Source: Kudoa neothunni (Eukaryota; Cnidaria). From it: 64,000 nt of DNA. The position numbers and the translations under genes were made by a program. The notes beneath the pieces were generated by a model that made no database searches, had not been told where the DNA came from, and was given only the letters and a program-made list of their open reading frames with translations. Location: assembly GCA_964304625.1 (NCBI GenBank), contig OZ199838.1:11036001-11100000 (forward strand). The letters run 5' to 3'. Below are positions 52,199 to 64,000 of this stretch, piece after piece; position 1 is the stretch's first letter; every line of letters starts with the position of its first letter.

Positions 52199-55100
52199 TT
52201 GACATCAATTTTCCCAGTGAATATTTTCAATCTTATAAATGATTCTTAGTACCCTATCAGTAAGCTTATTTTCGAACAACAATGATCGTTTGTCTTGAAG
52301 ACCTAAATTATTCTTGAGTCCTTCTATAAATAACTCAATGACGCATACTCATAAAATCTTATATTCACTTTCTGTTTTTAGTTAACGTTAGTAGTTTTCT
52401 GTGAATTTTGGTCTGTTTAGTCTCTATCACATGACAAATTTAAGCTCAAATATGTTGTTAAGTTCAAAATCAAATGGGAATGTCAAAGGATGTGTGAGAA
52501 AATTATTTTATTCACAGGTTGATGAGAAAATAATTGTTATCGTTGGATGATGTAATTAATAAATTAATTGCAACAGCGTATTATCACCTATATCAGTATT
52601 TATTCAGGCGTTTTATCGATGCACTAATAGATAGGAATATGCAATTTTAACACGAAATAAAAGAAAAATAAGTCAAGATCAACGTTTTAAATAATTATTC
52701 CATTTTACATAAAAAAAACTTTTGCTTATGCGCAAACATTAATAAGACAAATTAAAAATATTTGGATATCACTAGAACCAATAATCTTAATCATAATTAA
52801 AATTATTATAAATTTTACTACTTTTTTAAGGAAATATAAACCCAGGAGTATGTATCATGTGGATAATATTAATATTATTATGGTAATTTATTGGTGATCC
52901 CATTTATGCTTGTAGGCTTGGAAACCGCATTAAAGTTGGGGTTGTGTGTGACTTTTCAAACTCCGGATATCACCTTTCAATCCAATCAAGTTGTCATATG
53001 CGGTAAAATTAAATCCATCCCAAACATTATTTAGCTGCCGCGCTATATAACCTTTATTTTTGTTTCTATTTATTCATTGGATTTTTTTCCTCGTCTTTTG
53101 GACAATAATAACGTCGAAACTAGGTTACTTTTATTAGATAAATTATAGTAAATATAATTAACTAGGTAAATTTCTATCTATCTTCATAAATTCTAGTCAA
53201 ATCAAACTTACATAAGCCTACGATTTTTAATTAAATTCAAGTATTAGTAATAGAAAAACGTTCCTTGATTAATTCCGCAATTTTCATTGCCTTTTTCCAG
53301 AATTATTATTACGACGATTAATTAACATTTCTTTAATATAAATAATTATAATTATACAGCTTAATCTCGACTTTATTTAAAAATCACCGCTCACAAATTT
53401 CTTTTTTTATAATTAAGTTTACGTTATCGAACATTTGACGAGGTGCAACAATATTTTTATATTGTGAAGTACTCTACTCAACGCTCGCTCAATACGTAAA
53501 TGATATCAGTCTTATAATTATTTCATGATTTAAAATGAAACTAGGAATCCAATTGTATGGTCTCTTAACCTTCCATGTAACGAAAAAATTTCCACCCTCC
53601 AAATAAAATTCAGCATTGACTAACAAAACATGAATAAAATTCATCGAATAAATTTTGAATAAATGACCAATTATTAAAGTTTCATTCTATGAATGTATGT
53701 GCGAATATTAATGTTGTTACATTCCTATGGAGTACGATTGTACTAATAGGTGTACTATCGCTAATGGCCAGCTTTGCATGGCACTATGTGATGGAAAATT
53801 TTAACTTTTAGTTTTATTTTTGAATGGAGAAATTCTACGTAAGATTTGATCTAATTAGCACATTAAACCCTGTAAATTTTATTTCCCTATTTTAATTGAT
53901 GCATTTTAAAATTTCCCATTATTTTTCAATGTGATGATTTAGAAAAACAAAATCATTAAGTAACTTAAATATGACTTTTAGTTCTTTTAAAAATTTTGCG
54001 ATTCAAATTAATCCTTCTAGTTATAAAATTTATTATTAGTCTACAAACGATAAGAAAAAAAATAAAATCAACATAATATGCGTCAGAAATAAAAATATTA
54101 ATTGTTCCTCCTTTTTTGCAATTATATAAAGGATGTTAATGAGGTTTTAATAAGCTGTGAGTGGTAACTTACCTATTCACTATTTTAACATAATTTCCCG
54201 ATTTTTAAATAACTAAAACTTTTCTTTCTAACAAAAATACTTACTGGTTCAAAAATATATAAATTTAATTGTCAAAATACGATTAAATCTAAAATGTAAA
54301 GATGTTTTTGGTTTGAAAAATTACAGTAATGCCTAAATATCAACTGATTTTCTCGAAGGAGTGCACCCTTTAAAAGATAACGTACTGTTTGATTGCCCTA
54401 AAAAAATTTCTGTATATTGAACTATTCTTAGATTAACGAAAACTTTGTGAAAATATCGGTTAGATCGAATAGTCCAATAATTTCTTATTAACTTACATGT
54501 CACATCATATTGAGAAGGGATTGTATTTAATGCAAAAGTAATCGTTAACATAAATTTTTAAACTACGTATAGAATGCGGTGTCGCATATTTTTATGAAGC
54601 TTTTATATCATAATGAATTATTTTTAGCGAAAAGAAAATTATATATTTATTTGAATATTAACCTTAAGGTCTGGGGTAGGTAATAATTAGGTTGCTAAGA
54701 ACTTAAACATTATTGAAAAAATTATCGAATTAATTATGCTAGCTATTTTCCAAGAAAGTTTAGGATAACCAAAAATGAGTAAAAATTTATCAAAAAGACG
54801 AATATAGTTTAAAATTCAATCGATAATTTTGATAAAAAGAAATTTTCACGTCTCAAGAATTCCAATAGAGCATAATTTTCATTTAAGAAATTATCACAAA
54901 AATTTATTAAATTGAAAACTCTACACACATCCTACATCGTTTTGGGAATGCTTATAGGGAACCAAACTATTCCAACATGGCAACAATTTTAATCTCGAAT
55001 TGTGTGTTTTATTTAAAATGATCATAATCGTTTTCGCTTAACTATATCCACAACGCTTGAAAAGTGAAAAGATATCCAAAATAATTTGGTTATGCTTAAA

Positions 55101-55389
55101 ATTTTAAGGGAAATGCTACATCTCTTGTAAATATGGCTCTAATGGCATAATCTGTCTTAAAATTACTCTAAACAGGCATATGTAACATTTTTGAACCATT
55201 CTATGCCAAAATTAACGGATTTACCTAATATATCGCGTGTAAAAGTTCATTCTAATTGAGTATCACCATGAAGTAAACAACCAGAAAATCCCTTACTTCT
55301 GACTGCGGTATTGATTATATTTATATTTCTAAGTAAATGAACGATTTTTATTAATGATATTATCTATTCAAATGCAAACTATAGCTATA
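52199..55389. other. Notch 5' flank and gene-poor sequence
   Basis: About 3.2 kb. No EGF-like, LNR-like or other Cys-rich open stretch occurs on the minus strand, which supports the Notch start at 52198. A possible short secreted-protein exon on the plus strand (52857-53003) is listed separately. The rest is A/T filler. Confidence 0.5.
52857..53003 (+). CDS. Possible first exons of a secreted protein, unknown
   Basis: ATG at 52857 opens a short hydrophobic lead (MWIILILLW). A small GT-AG intron then joins in frame to a peptide with two Cys (VGVVCDFSNSGYHLSIQSSC), followed by a possible donor (CGGTAAAA). The two pieces give a signal-peptide-like start divergent from the Notch gene, 659 bp away. 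No downstream exon could be assigned and no family was recognised, so this may be chance. Confidence 0.2.
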
Positions 55390-55500
55390 TTTAAAAAAGG
55401 TTTCTCTGTGACACATGCGTACTGCTGCAAACATACACACTGACAGACATAAGAACTTTATACATAGACTAGCGCGAACCGCCCAGCGTTGCTTGGAGAA
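55390..55500 (+). repeat. Dispersed repeat tail, copy 1
   Basis: Contains TTTCTCTGTGACACATGCG, then ACACACTGACAGACATAAGAACTTTATACATAGAC. It shares the order of words with copies at 56519-56640 and 57300-57395, all in the same orientation. A CACACTGACAGACAT...TTTATATATAG sequence at the end is common at 3' ends of RTE-like non-LTR elements. No ORF of a reverse transcriptase is seen, so this would be a truncated tail or a SINE using the same tail. Confidence 0.4.
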
Positions 55501-56518
55501 GATTTCGCATAAATACGCTTATTGATAACATTCATAGAATAAATTTAAGTCGTGAATTAACCCATAGAAGGAAAATAATTAAAAAATTTTAAGCATCATA
55601 CATTAACGATTTGGATTGACAAAATTTAAATTATGATCATTTCTGTGAAGGAAAATATCAATTCCGGCGTTTATTCAAAAATTTCATGACCCGGCACCAA
55701 TGCTAAATAGTTTAAGGTCCGTGTCATTTTTTTCTACATTCCCGAATTATTTAAATTACCTTAAAGTGTTGTCTAAAATGTTGTTTTTGGCCGGATTAGA
55801 AAGTCTGTGCACCACTGTTTACGGGAGACAAATAAGTAGAAAAATATATGGAGATCGAAGAAAATAAACGAAAATTTATTTTTTTTCGCTAAAATTAATA
55901 TCCCTTGGCCCAGCAAGAGCTTAACGCACGTATTCCCGTAAACAGCCACAAATCGCGTCAACTTCAACATAAACAATTCGAATAATCGGATGAAATAAAA
56001 GTACAACCATTTGCATTGAATTTAATCACGGAAAGTTCAACTTAGTGGACGATTCCAATGAAATCTACAAACGCAGAATTTCCACTATAACGCTTCAATC
56101 AATGTGATCTTAACGTTCTCCATAAATTTGTTATTCAAGTAACATATTTAGATTTTTTATTATATCTAAAACCATCAATAGAACCTTCAAAATGTGTTTA
56201 TCATATCAAATACGTTAAAACTCCCCACAACAGAAGTGTATATGCACAAACACCCAAATATAAACGTCAACATTATATAAAATACAGATCGCATCAGTTA
56301 ATTAACATTTGATAGAGCATATAAAGGGGAAAATTAACTTCAACCAACCATTTAGCAGGTCATAAGTAGGTGTTAATCCTATTGTTGAACTCAAGTAATC
56401 TGAAAAACAAACTTTGAATCGACAAAATCATCATTTTCTAAACACTTTTGGGAACATTTGATAATGTGAAAACGATTTGAAGATTTTTTTAAACATTATA
56501 ATTTTTAAAAAATTTCAT
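55501..56518. other. Gene-poor stretch with a hAT-end-like word
   Basis: At 55790-55818 the sequence GGCCGGATTAGAAAGTCTGTGCACCACTG is a right-hand hAT terminus of the type seen at 29515; no matching left end was found nearby. A 12-bp inverted pair (CTGTTTACGGGA at about 55816-55827 and its complement near 55935-55946) encloses about 110 bp. No gene is supported. Confidence 0.35.
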
Positions 56519-56640
56519 AAATGTCTCTCTATAACAAAAATTTTGACGCACATGCATACTTGCCGACACACACACGGACGCTTCAGCTTTATATATATAG
56601 TAGATACTAGTGCAAAAGCCCCCCAGCCCAAAACTTTGAG
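56519..56640 (+). repeat. Dispersed repeat tail, copy 2
   Basis: ATGTCTCTCTATAACAAAAA, then CACACACACGGACGCTTCAGCTTTATATATATAGTAGATACTAG. Same word order as copies 1 and 3. Confidence 0.4.
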
Positions 56641-57299
56641 TAGGCCAAAGTCATTTTAAGTTCAAAGTCAATTATAATTATTTTATCGTTCTTTTGGCGA
56701 CGACGTCATTCGATATAAACAGTAATATCCCAGTCGTCTTCACTGTCTCCTTGAGTGTACTTTATTTTCATCTAGGAATCATAAGTTCTTCCAACTCACG
56801 TGGCGTATTGATCACTTCAACTAACCCGTCGATTAACTAAGCTAAAATTTTGTTAACAATGTTGTATTTAATTATAACGTGCTAATATCATTTATGTTTA
56901 TTTAAGAATAATTAAAACTTTTTATCTCTAATTAAACGTAAAAATAAACAATTTTTGACCTGAATTAATCTCCCGTTTAAACAACAAATCTTTATTCACA
57001 CCGAGTCCCCACCTACGCACGAACGAATGTTGTGGACTTTTTTAAGTATTTTCAAAGTAGAAAAGAGTAAACTTTCAAAGTTTCGGTGTTATTTACACAC
57101 AGTAAATTAGAGTTATCTACGCATATGACCTAACCCCTTAGCAAATCACGTGCAATGGTAATCTCATTATCGTCAGTTCTAATCTATTTACAAAAAGTTG
57201 ACACTTCCAATTCACCACTTTATAAGCAATCAGAAGGCTCAATTTTATTTTTGTAATTAATTCTGTATTTTTTAAAGTACAAATTAATCTCAAATACTA
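56641..57299. other. Gene-poor stretch
   Basis: About 660 bp between repeat copies 2 and 3. No supported gene. It may belong to the bodies of the repeat copies. Confidence 0.35.
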
Positions 57300-57395
57300 A
57301 AGAAAGTCTCTCTATAAGAGCATGAATTTACGAACACACACTGACAGACACATGGACATTACAGCTTTATACGCTAAGATAGACTTCTGCGGTGC
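57300..57395 (+). repeat. Dispersed repeat tail, copy 3
   Basis: AGTCTCTCTATAAGAGCATG, then ACACACTGACAGACACATGGACATTACAGCTTTATACGCTAAGATAGAC. Closest in wording to copies 1 and 2. Confidence 0.4.
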
Positions 57396-57551
57396 TTTAG
57401 CTCTAACGTTTAATTCAAGTTTTATAACAGCTGTCAATTAATATATCTTATTTTTAACAACGCAATGTAATACTGCGTAGAAAAACACAAAACTTTTCAA
57501 ACTGTTGAACAATTACATCATATGCTTTTTAATGCTCTCTACGATACGAAA

Positions 57552-57737
57552 CTAAGAATATTGATTAACAGTTTTCACATATGTTTTTGGATGCCCTATA
57601 CAATGCGGAATGAAGCAACCTGATGAAAAGTCACCATATTTTGAATAACTAGTATAAGAATAATGAGAGAGTGTGGAGCTATCGTTGTATTCAGGAGATG
57701 ACATGCTTATATCGAAATTGCTCATGCGGGAGGACAT
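57552..57737 (-). CDS. Hypothetical 61-residue Ser/Tyr-rich ORF
   Basis: An ATG-started open stretch rich in Ser and Tyr (DSSTLSHYSYTSYSKYGDF), with Cys and His near the end. The composition is unlike the surrounding A/T filler, where Asn/Lys/Ile dominate. It has no recognised domain and could be a terminal exon of a gene extending further or a small protein of its own. Confidence 0.25.
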   Translation of the reverse strand: MSSRMSNFDISMSSPEYNDSSTLSHYSYTSYSKYGDFSSGCFIPHCIGHPKTYVKTVNQYS

Positions 57738-60700
57738 CGCATGTATAGTGTTTTGTTATTTGTTCATTATTTACTCGATCGAATTTTTGTAAATTTTTAA
57801 AAATGTCGTATCAATATTATAGATAATTTTATTTGGAAGGTGTTCTTACATTAACTTGTTTGTTATGTGGCAAAAAAAAATTCAATTCATTTTTCTGAAA
57901 GCTTTTATGCAGATAAAAGATTACAAAAACTGGAGAGGAGTTATGTTTCATTAATAAGCTGTAATATTGTTGGAAAAATTCACTTGGGGTAGAAATCTAT
58001 CCCATTTTACACAGAAGGTTAATGAAAGTCGTTATTCATGAAGTCACAATTATAGTCAGAATCACTGCATATATAAAAACTTAAAGAAGCTTCATATCTA
58101 ATAATATTAAGGTTTAAATTGAAGTAATTAATCAATTAGCAGTATATTTAACATGTTAGTGCAACATATGTGAATGCGCGCACGTGCTAAATTATTAATT
58201 TTGTATTTGTTTATTTTAACTAAAATTTTTAAAGCGAATTAATAAATAAACATAATATATAATATTTCGTTTAAAGTTTTAGTTTATATATTATTTGAGT
58301 GATAATTTATTTCTACTTAAAGCATAAAAATATCCATGTAAATTTTATAAATTTAACTCATTTTAAGAAAATTCCTAATGGATCAATTTTTTCCATAGAT
58401 AATTCTGTTTTATTATTAAATGTTATAAATATTGTATAATTCCATTATATAATTTATGAAGAAAGTAGAAATACAAGGTCTCAGCTTTTATGTATATTTA
58501 CAAACAGAAAATAATATAATTAAAACTTAAACTGACTTTCAGAATAATTTTTCAAATTACTTCATTTTTAGCAAGACTCTTTCGATTACGCACAATCACA
58601 TAAGATTTGCATGATTCAGAGTGTAAAGCTAGGGCCCCTTGAAAGTCTGGTAACCTCTAAAAGAGAGTTCTGATATACAGCTTCACCTATTGCGCTCTCT
58701 AAGATTTTAAGACAAACTTTAAATTTAAAGGGCTGACGATGCCCATTTTATACGATACATTCTAAATAATGTAGAAAATTTCTAGATTTAAGGTCACCAC
58801 ATGGCTATATGTAACAGACATTAAATCGTCTACAATTATTCAAATCAATATGATAATGTAACCAATTCCTCGGACATAGATAAGCTTTTATACAAACAGA
58901 TTTTATTCATTTTTATAATTTAGTTTCGATCCTCACAAAAACTTTTTCGGTTATTTTATGTACATTTCGATTAGTTTTAAATCAGCTTCAATTCTGAAAA
59001 CAAATATGAATTGAATAACATATTTTCTCTAGGTAAAAATAAGATGTTAACATTTTTAAACGTATTTATAAAAGCATTATTCATATCTCGAATATGAAAA
59101 GTTTTACGTGCCTAATCGCACACCGTAAGACGAAGCAACAGGTCCGCATTATGAGAGTTGCATTCATAATTAGGTCTTAGTACAATATATTTTATCTCTA
59201 TTATTAAATTCATTTAAAGCTCCAAAGCCGAAAGAATATTACTGATTAAAAGAAATAGTTGTTCAAATCGTAAATCAAATTTTAATTGAATTATAAATAT
59301 TTTCCCGTAATAATAAAGATAAATATTTTGGAAAGATAAAGTCTCAAGTTGCCATTATATAACATAACATCATTTTGATGATCCAAATCAATTCGAATAT
59401 CTCTGGCATCACTACACCTAATACGTACCTTTATATAATAAGAAATGACTTTTTAATGTATATTTTCAGCGTTAATCTAGACTTTTCCCATTTACTAAAA
59501 AATTCACACATCAAGTCAATTAAATTCATTCCTTTCAATTAATTGGTCCCATTATAATTCAATTATCTCTCAAACGAGTTTTAATATTATTCAACTTGAC
59601 ATAATTTTAAATGAATGGAGACGGATGATTAAACTTACCACAATAGCACTTATCACCTAACTTGGATCCGTTTAGTTTATCTCATTTTAGATTATATCTA
59701 ATCACATCTATTATAGTCTTTGACTTAAAATTTTTTATCAAGCCTCTTTGTTGTGCCATTAGATTTGTCCTAAATATCTTAATATAAAGTCAATCCTTCT
59801 TGCGTTGGTTTTAACTGCTGGAGTCTGCCGTCTAGAAAAATAAATTTTCAAGTTTACTCATAAATTTGAAGTTTAAGTCAACAGAATATAGAGAAATACC
59901 AGCCATAAATGCCAACAATAAAAAATTAACACCCATTCTAAGGAGTTGTTTTGTTTATGATAATCATTGGTTTGATCCCTAAGTTTTATGGTGCCGAATA
60001 TTTAAAGTATTGCTGAGTCAACACCAAATTAAATAAACTAATATATCAGCGAATTTGTACGAAAAAATTTCTTGGCTTAATTAAAAGTTGTTATCGGTTC
60101 TATATATTTTAAAATCGAATCAATAATTCATACTAATTCCCCCAATACTTGTTCACCTGTTATCAACAATACCCAAATTTACTATATTTAAACTTTAAAA
60201 CATGAAAGAAAATATTTTTGAATTTATTAAAAATAGAACCTAATATATTGATGTAAACTAAAAAGGGATCTTAACTTTTTCAGTAAAATTAATACTTAAG
60301 AAATTACAGCCACTTGGATTATTTTCCAGTAAACAGACAAATGAGCTATTCCGTCTAATACCTATTTATTACATTATTGGAAAAATTTATTATCAAGTCG
60401 CAAAAGATTGTTTTCAATAAAAACACAAACTCGGCATTAAGACGTGATTTATCATCTATCCTAGATGAAAGATTCAACAATTAACTTCACCAATAAGTAT
60501 TAATACGCACATTATGTAAATTGTCTGTGCATTATTAGTAAATATTTCGCACTATTTTTTAAATAATAATCTCCCACCTCTAAATCTGCCATTATAAGTT
60601 TGACAATACACAATTTCTGAATATCATAAACAAACAGTATGTGTTTATTATTTCAAATAGATGAAAAAACTTCATTTTTACACGCATAGAATATCCCATA

Positions 60701-61231
60701 ATGGTTATAAATGTCATCCTGAAACCAAAAGCACATTAGAAAATAATAAATTAGCAAACAGGCTCATCCAACCGACAATGATTTAAGAAAAACTTACAAA
60801 TTTCAAATAAAGCCAAAAACCCAACAATAAAACAAGTAACAACATAAATAGATTACGTCACAAAATACATGTCAAATAAGGAATTAGATGTACACTATGT
60901 GAAGAAATAAGTGATATATTGTACTCCTTTACACTGTATTAATTACATAGATAGATGACATAAATTTGTGGACCTAAAGTATTATTAAAAAATCCGTAGT
61001 CATAACAACAAGTAAATACCGTCGTAATAATAACATTAATAATAATTAAAGTAACCATAATAAGCACATATAATCAATCATTGTCTAACTAATATATCAT
61101 GTAAAATTATACATCTATATATAAACATACTTTCTAATAACGTATGAAGAATATTTAGTTCTAAAGAGAAAGATGAGATTAGATATCGATATAGAAAAAA
61201 TTCAAAAAAAGCTACCCCAACTGATATCAAG
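57738..61231. other. Long A/T-rich intergenic stretch
   Basis: About 3.5 kb with no ORF worth calling, no structured RNA and no transposon ends that I could recognise. It includes the 3' flank of the AT-hook gene. Confidence 0.5.
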
Positions 61232-63985
61232 TTAGATCAACTCAATAAAGTTATCTGTGGAAACACACACCAACGCTATTGGAAGACTGTGCTCATGGAC
61301 AACATAAGTGCACTGACTCTTAGAGCAGTCATTGTTGTTTACCACATAGATTTGTTGATGAACAATCGACAAAAATCCGTGATGGGTGATGAAGACAATA
61401 TTCTTGGCAAGAAGTGTTTCTCGCTCGATGCATGAATCCATGCTGTTGCAATAGAGGAAGCAAGAAGCATTTGATTCAGAGTTACGGTTGTTATCCAAGC
61501 CAAGCTCATCAGCAACTGAGTTGATTCTTTCGATTATCTCATGTTTGAATACATCGCTAGCGGGGAGAGTTGACAACACACGTACAGACCTAAATTCATT
61601 ATCGTTATCAAGATGATTGTGATGCTGAACAATTGATTCGGTGCCAAAATCTCCTTGATGAGCTTGATGAAAATTGTTGCTTTCGTTGACAACGTTACTA
61701 TAATTTATCTGATTCTGATGACGATCCTGGTTATTCTGCAAATCCTGTTGAGGTGAAAGTTCTTGGTTGATTACTGGATAATTGTCATTGCTATTATTGA
61801 TATTGAGGTGATTTTGGGATTCGATAGAGTGGTTGGATGACGTACGAGGTGGTGACATCCTTACACTTTCATGATTCATAGATGTGTTTGTTTGAAAGTT
61901 TGGATATTGGTTGTTATAATATGGGCTGATTTCCAGAGATTGTTGATGGTGTATAGAGGAGTTGTGCGAATTTATCGCAGTGTTTGGAACAACAGGGAGA
62001 CCAACATTGGGAGCGTCTGGAATGTAATTCGGAGGCCGCCTAACAACTGCTAAACGTTGCTTCCTCCGCTTATACCTGGGACTGGACCTTTCGTAATGGG
62101 AATTAGGATGTGGAGGAAAATTGTTTATAGTCGCAAAGTTTCCATTATTGTTACTGGGATGACGCGGGTGGGTTATGTAAGGTGGATGTTGGTTGGATAA
62201 CGAATAACGAAAGTCTTTTGGTTTATTTTTTGAACCTTTGGGACGGCCAGGACGTTTTTTCAATACCGAAGTTTGTGGCGGATTGAAATTATGTTGCATA
62301 TTAACCATTGAGGGGGGTTGATTCGAAACATCAACGTTGCTGACGACCCCGTTAAAACTAGTTACAGCAGCTGCAAGTGCCGCATTTTCATTTCGGTAAT
62401 CATTGATCGCTAGGTCGTAACTAGGGTACTCCGGTAAACTGTAGCGTCTACTTTCTGAAGCACCAAGTTGTTTATGGATCGATGGAGGTGAGCCCAGATC
62501 AGTTGGAATAGTACCGTTTTTGGTTTCCTGATTAGAGTTTGATTCAGTGTTGGTGATTGGTACCACTTCATTGGGTGTTTGATCAGCTGAAATATCGACT
62601 ATTATTACAAATGAAAAATGCAAATACTTAGAGCAGAATCCTGAACGTAAGGTACTGAATTTTGTTGAGACGGGCTATCATCAACGGTCATTCTACTTGG
62701 TTCCTCGGAAGCATGAAAATTATTTGCAACTAGATCAGTTCCAGAAGATGTAGGTGGACCCATAATAGTATCTATGAGATATTCAATAGAAAAAATTAAT
62801 TACATCATTCTCTCAAACCTATTCATTATAGAAACTCACCTCGATTAACACTTATACTAGATTGATGATTATCGGTTGCAGGATGGGCCGATTCGTGAAT
62901 GTTTGACACTATAAAATGTCGATCACATACACAGATACACAAAAACAGTTGTCAGTCAATTAAATTAATGCCCAATCCGTAATCACCGCAATACCCACCA
63001 TCAAACAACCCAATCAAATAATCAACTACTTGTTTCTAACACTCAAAATAATAAATTCAGTGATATAACTATCTTGCAATGGATCACAACAACGAGTAAT
63101 GACGTATAAATATATATAAGGATTAAATAAATAATAGTTTTTAAAGCGCATTAACAATTATTCGTAGAAAAGCTTATATAACAACATAACAAAATGATTT
63201 CCTATGCAAACATAGGATAGGATTTGATATGTAAAAATTAGGTGATACAACATGCAATGTAGCTGATGGAGGTTTTTCATGCATCAATCACCACCCACCT
63301 TTTTTATATTAGGAAATATTATACAACACAACAGAATATTATATTATCATTCATTATTGCTTAGACACGGTTACTGAGCATGAAGAAGAATTACCACATA
63401 AATAAACTCTCAAGTTGACAGAAAAAATAAACAATCAACCCACTACCTCTAAACTATCTCAACCAACACCCGACTATTCTAACTATTCAGCCACACTCAG
63501 CCAAACAACAATATACTCTAGATATTCGTTGATATCAGTAATATTATTCTATGTTATTATTATCTTAATACCATTAATAGATCATCTGATTGCAATAGAG
63601 ATTATATTTAAATCTCATTCATGTATCATTAAGTAGAGTGTTATCAACGTAAATGAAACCATATTAGAATGGCGATGATAGCTACTACACACTATCATAT
63701 CAACTAACTCTTAGATGAGAGAATATGTGTTTTAGCTGGGATTTCCGGATAAATAATTATTCTACAATACCACCCACTAGTAAACGAATCGAATAGATAA
63801 TTCGAAATACTTGCTGGTGGTGATTGGCAATAAGGTGTTAGGAAATTACTTCTAATGTAGGATTGTTGTTCTAATGATGAAACAATGGAACAACTCGCAT
63901 TTTGATTTGGTGAGATTGAATCGTCATTGGGAGATACTTCTTCATTGTCAACGTTCAAATTTCTAAAATTTCTAGGCATTTTCAT
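61232..63985 (-). CDS. AT-hook, Asn/Ser/His-rich nuclear protein of unknown family
   Basis: Four exons join in frame on the minus strand: from ATG 63985 to about 63780 (69 residues); a 23-residue exon near 62909-62843; a 48-residue exon near 62770-62633; and the main exon to the stop at 61232. Donors GTGGGTGG, GTGAGTTT and GTATTTGC pair with TATAG, CATAG and AATAG acceptors. The protein has about 595 residues. An AT-hook with a basic extension (LKKRPGRPKGSKNKPKD) lies at about residues 253-269, followed by a second basic patch (YKRRKQRLAVVRR). That predicts binding to A/T-rich DNA in the nucleus. The middle is low-complexity Asn/His/Ser/Gln. The last 110 residues are more ordered and contain several Cys. 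No known family was recognised. The first intron, about 870 nt, is the weakest join. Confidence 0.68.
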
Positions 63986-64000
63986 GTCTAAATTGAGAAT

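Noticed and set aside
52857-53003. DSL-type Notch ligand next to the Notch gene
   Set aside because: Only a signal-like lead and two Cys are visible; no DSL or EGF pattern, so only a generic secreted-protein possibility was kept at low confidence.
55816-55946. 12-bp inverted pair as a MITE or hairpin RNA
   Set aside because: Only 12 bp arms around about 110 bp of unpaired sequence, no target duplication, and one arm is the flank of a hAT-like end; probably chance.

Overview
This window is animal nuclear DNA: strongly A+T-rich, gene-dense in patches, with conserved metazoan genes cut by many very small GT-AG introns. Most introns I could place are about 34-60 nt (RBM8A 35-53, cyclin H about 42-50, SUDS3-like 43-58, NAD-IDH about 45-60). 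The gene set (Notch, Y14, SUDS3, TRAPPC9, DENND4, cyclin H, IDH3A, SAMHD1) is bilaterian in character. Tiny introns, intergenic A/T filler and a stripped-down Notch would suit a simplified or parasitic animal such as an orthonectid-like spiralian, but that placement is inference. The sequence alone does not fix the species.

Layout. 0-3.2 kb: a short hAT-type non-autonomous element (107-646) and a decayed piggyBac element (669-3198). 3.3-6.9 kb: SAMHD1-like dNTPase without a SAM domain (-), a 64-residue unknown ORF (-) and, 37 bp away and divergent, a PIGW-like multi-pass membrane protein (+). 7-9.8 kb: mostly non-coding, with a dispersed repeat and possible membrane-protein fragments. 9.85-10.96 kb: a SUDS3/Sds3-like Sin3-HDAC subunit (+). 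14.3-23.5 kb: a DENND4 (Crag-like) Rab GEF (+) containing a 2.5 kb intron. 24.3-24.8 kb: tRNA-derived SINE (-). 25.2-26.7 kb: IDH3A (-). 27.2-33.2 kb: TRAPPC9/Trs120 (-), with a 1 kb hAT relic in an intron. 35.1 kb: a run of 19 C. 35.5-36.1 kb: RBM8A/Y14 (+). 36.8-38.7 kb: a Tigger/pogo relic. 40.1-41.2 kb: cyclin H (-). 42.5-45.5 kb: a nearly whole Mutator-like element with 9-bp target duplications. 48.2-52.2 kb: Notch receptor (-). 52.2-61.2 kb: gene-poor, with three direct repeat tails. 61.2-64 kb: an AT-hook, Asn/Ser-rich nuclear protein of unknown family (-).

The genes are mostly housekeeping and not an operon: membrane traffic (DENND4, TRAPPC9, both Rab-activating), transcription and RNA (cyclin H, SUDS3, Y14), metabolism (IDH3A, SAMHD1) and signalling (Notch). 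The most notable find is the Notch gene. It encodes signal peptide, about one EGF-like unit, one clear LNR, NOD/NODP, a transmembrane segment and ankyrin repeats, and it starts directly at the signal peptide, so the long EGF array that binds ligand in other animals is missing. Second is the Mutator-like element, whose terminal repeats of about 257 bp are nearly identical.
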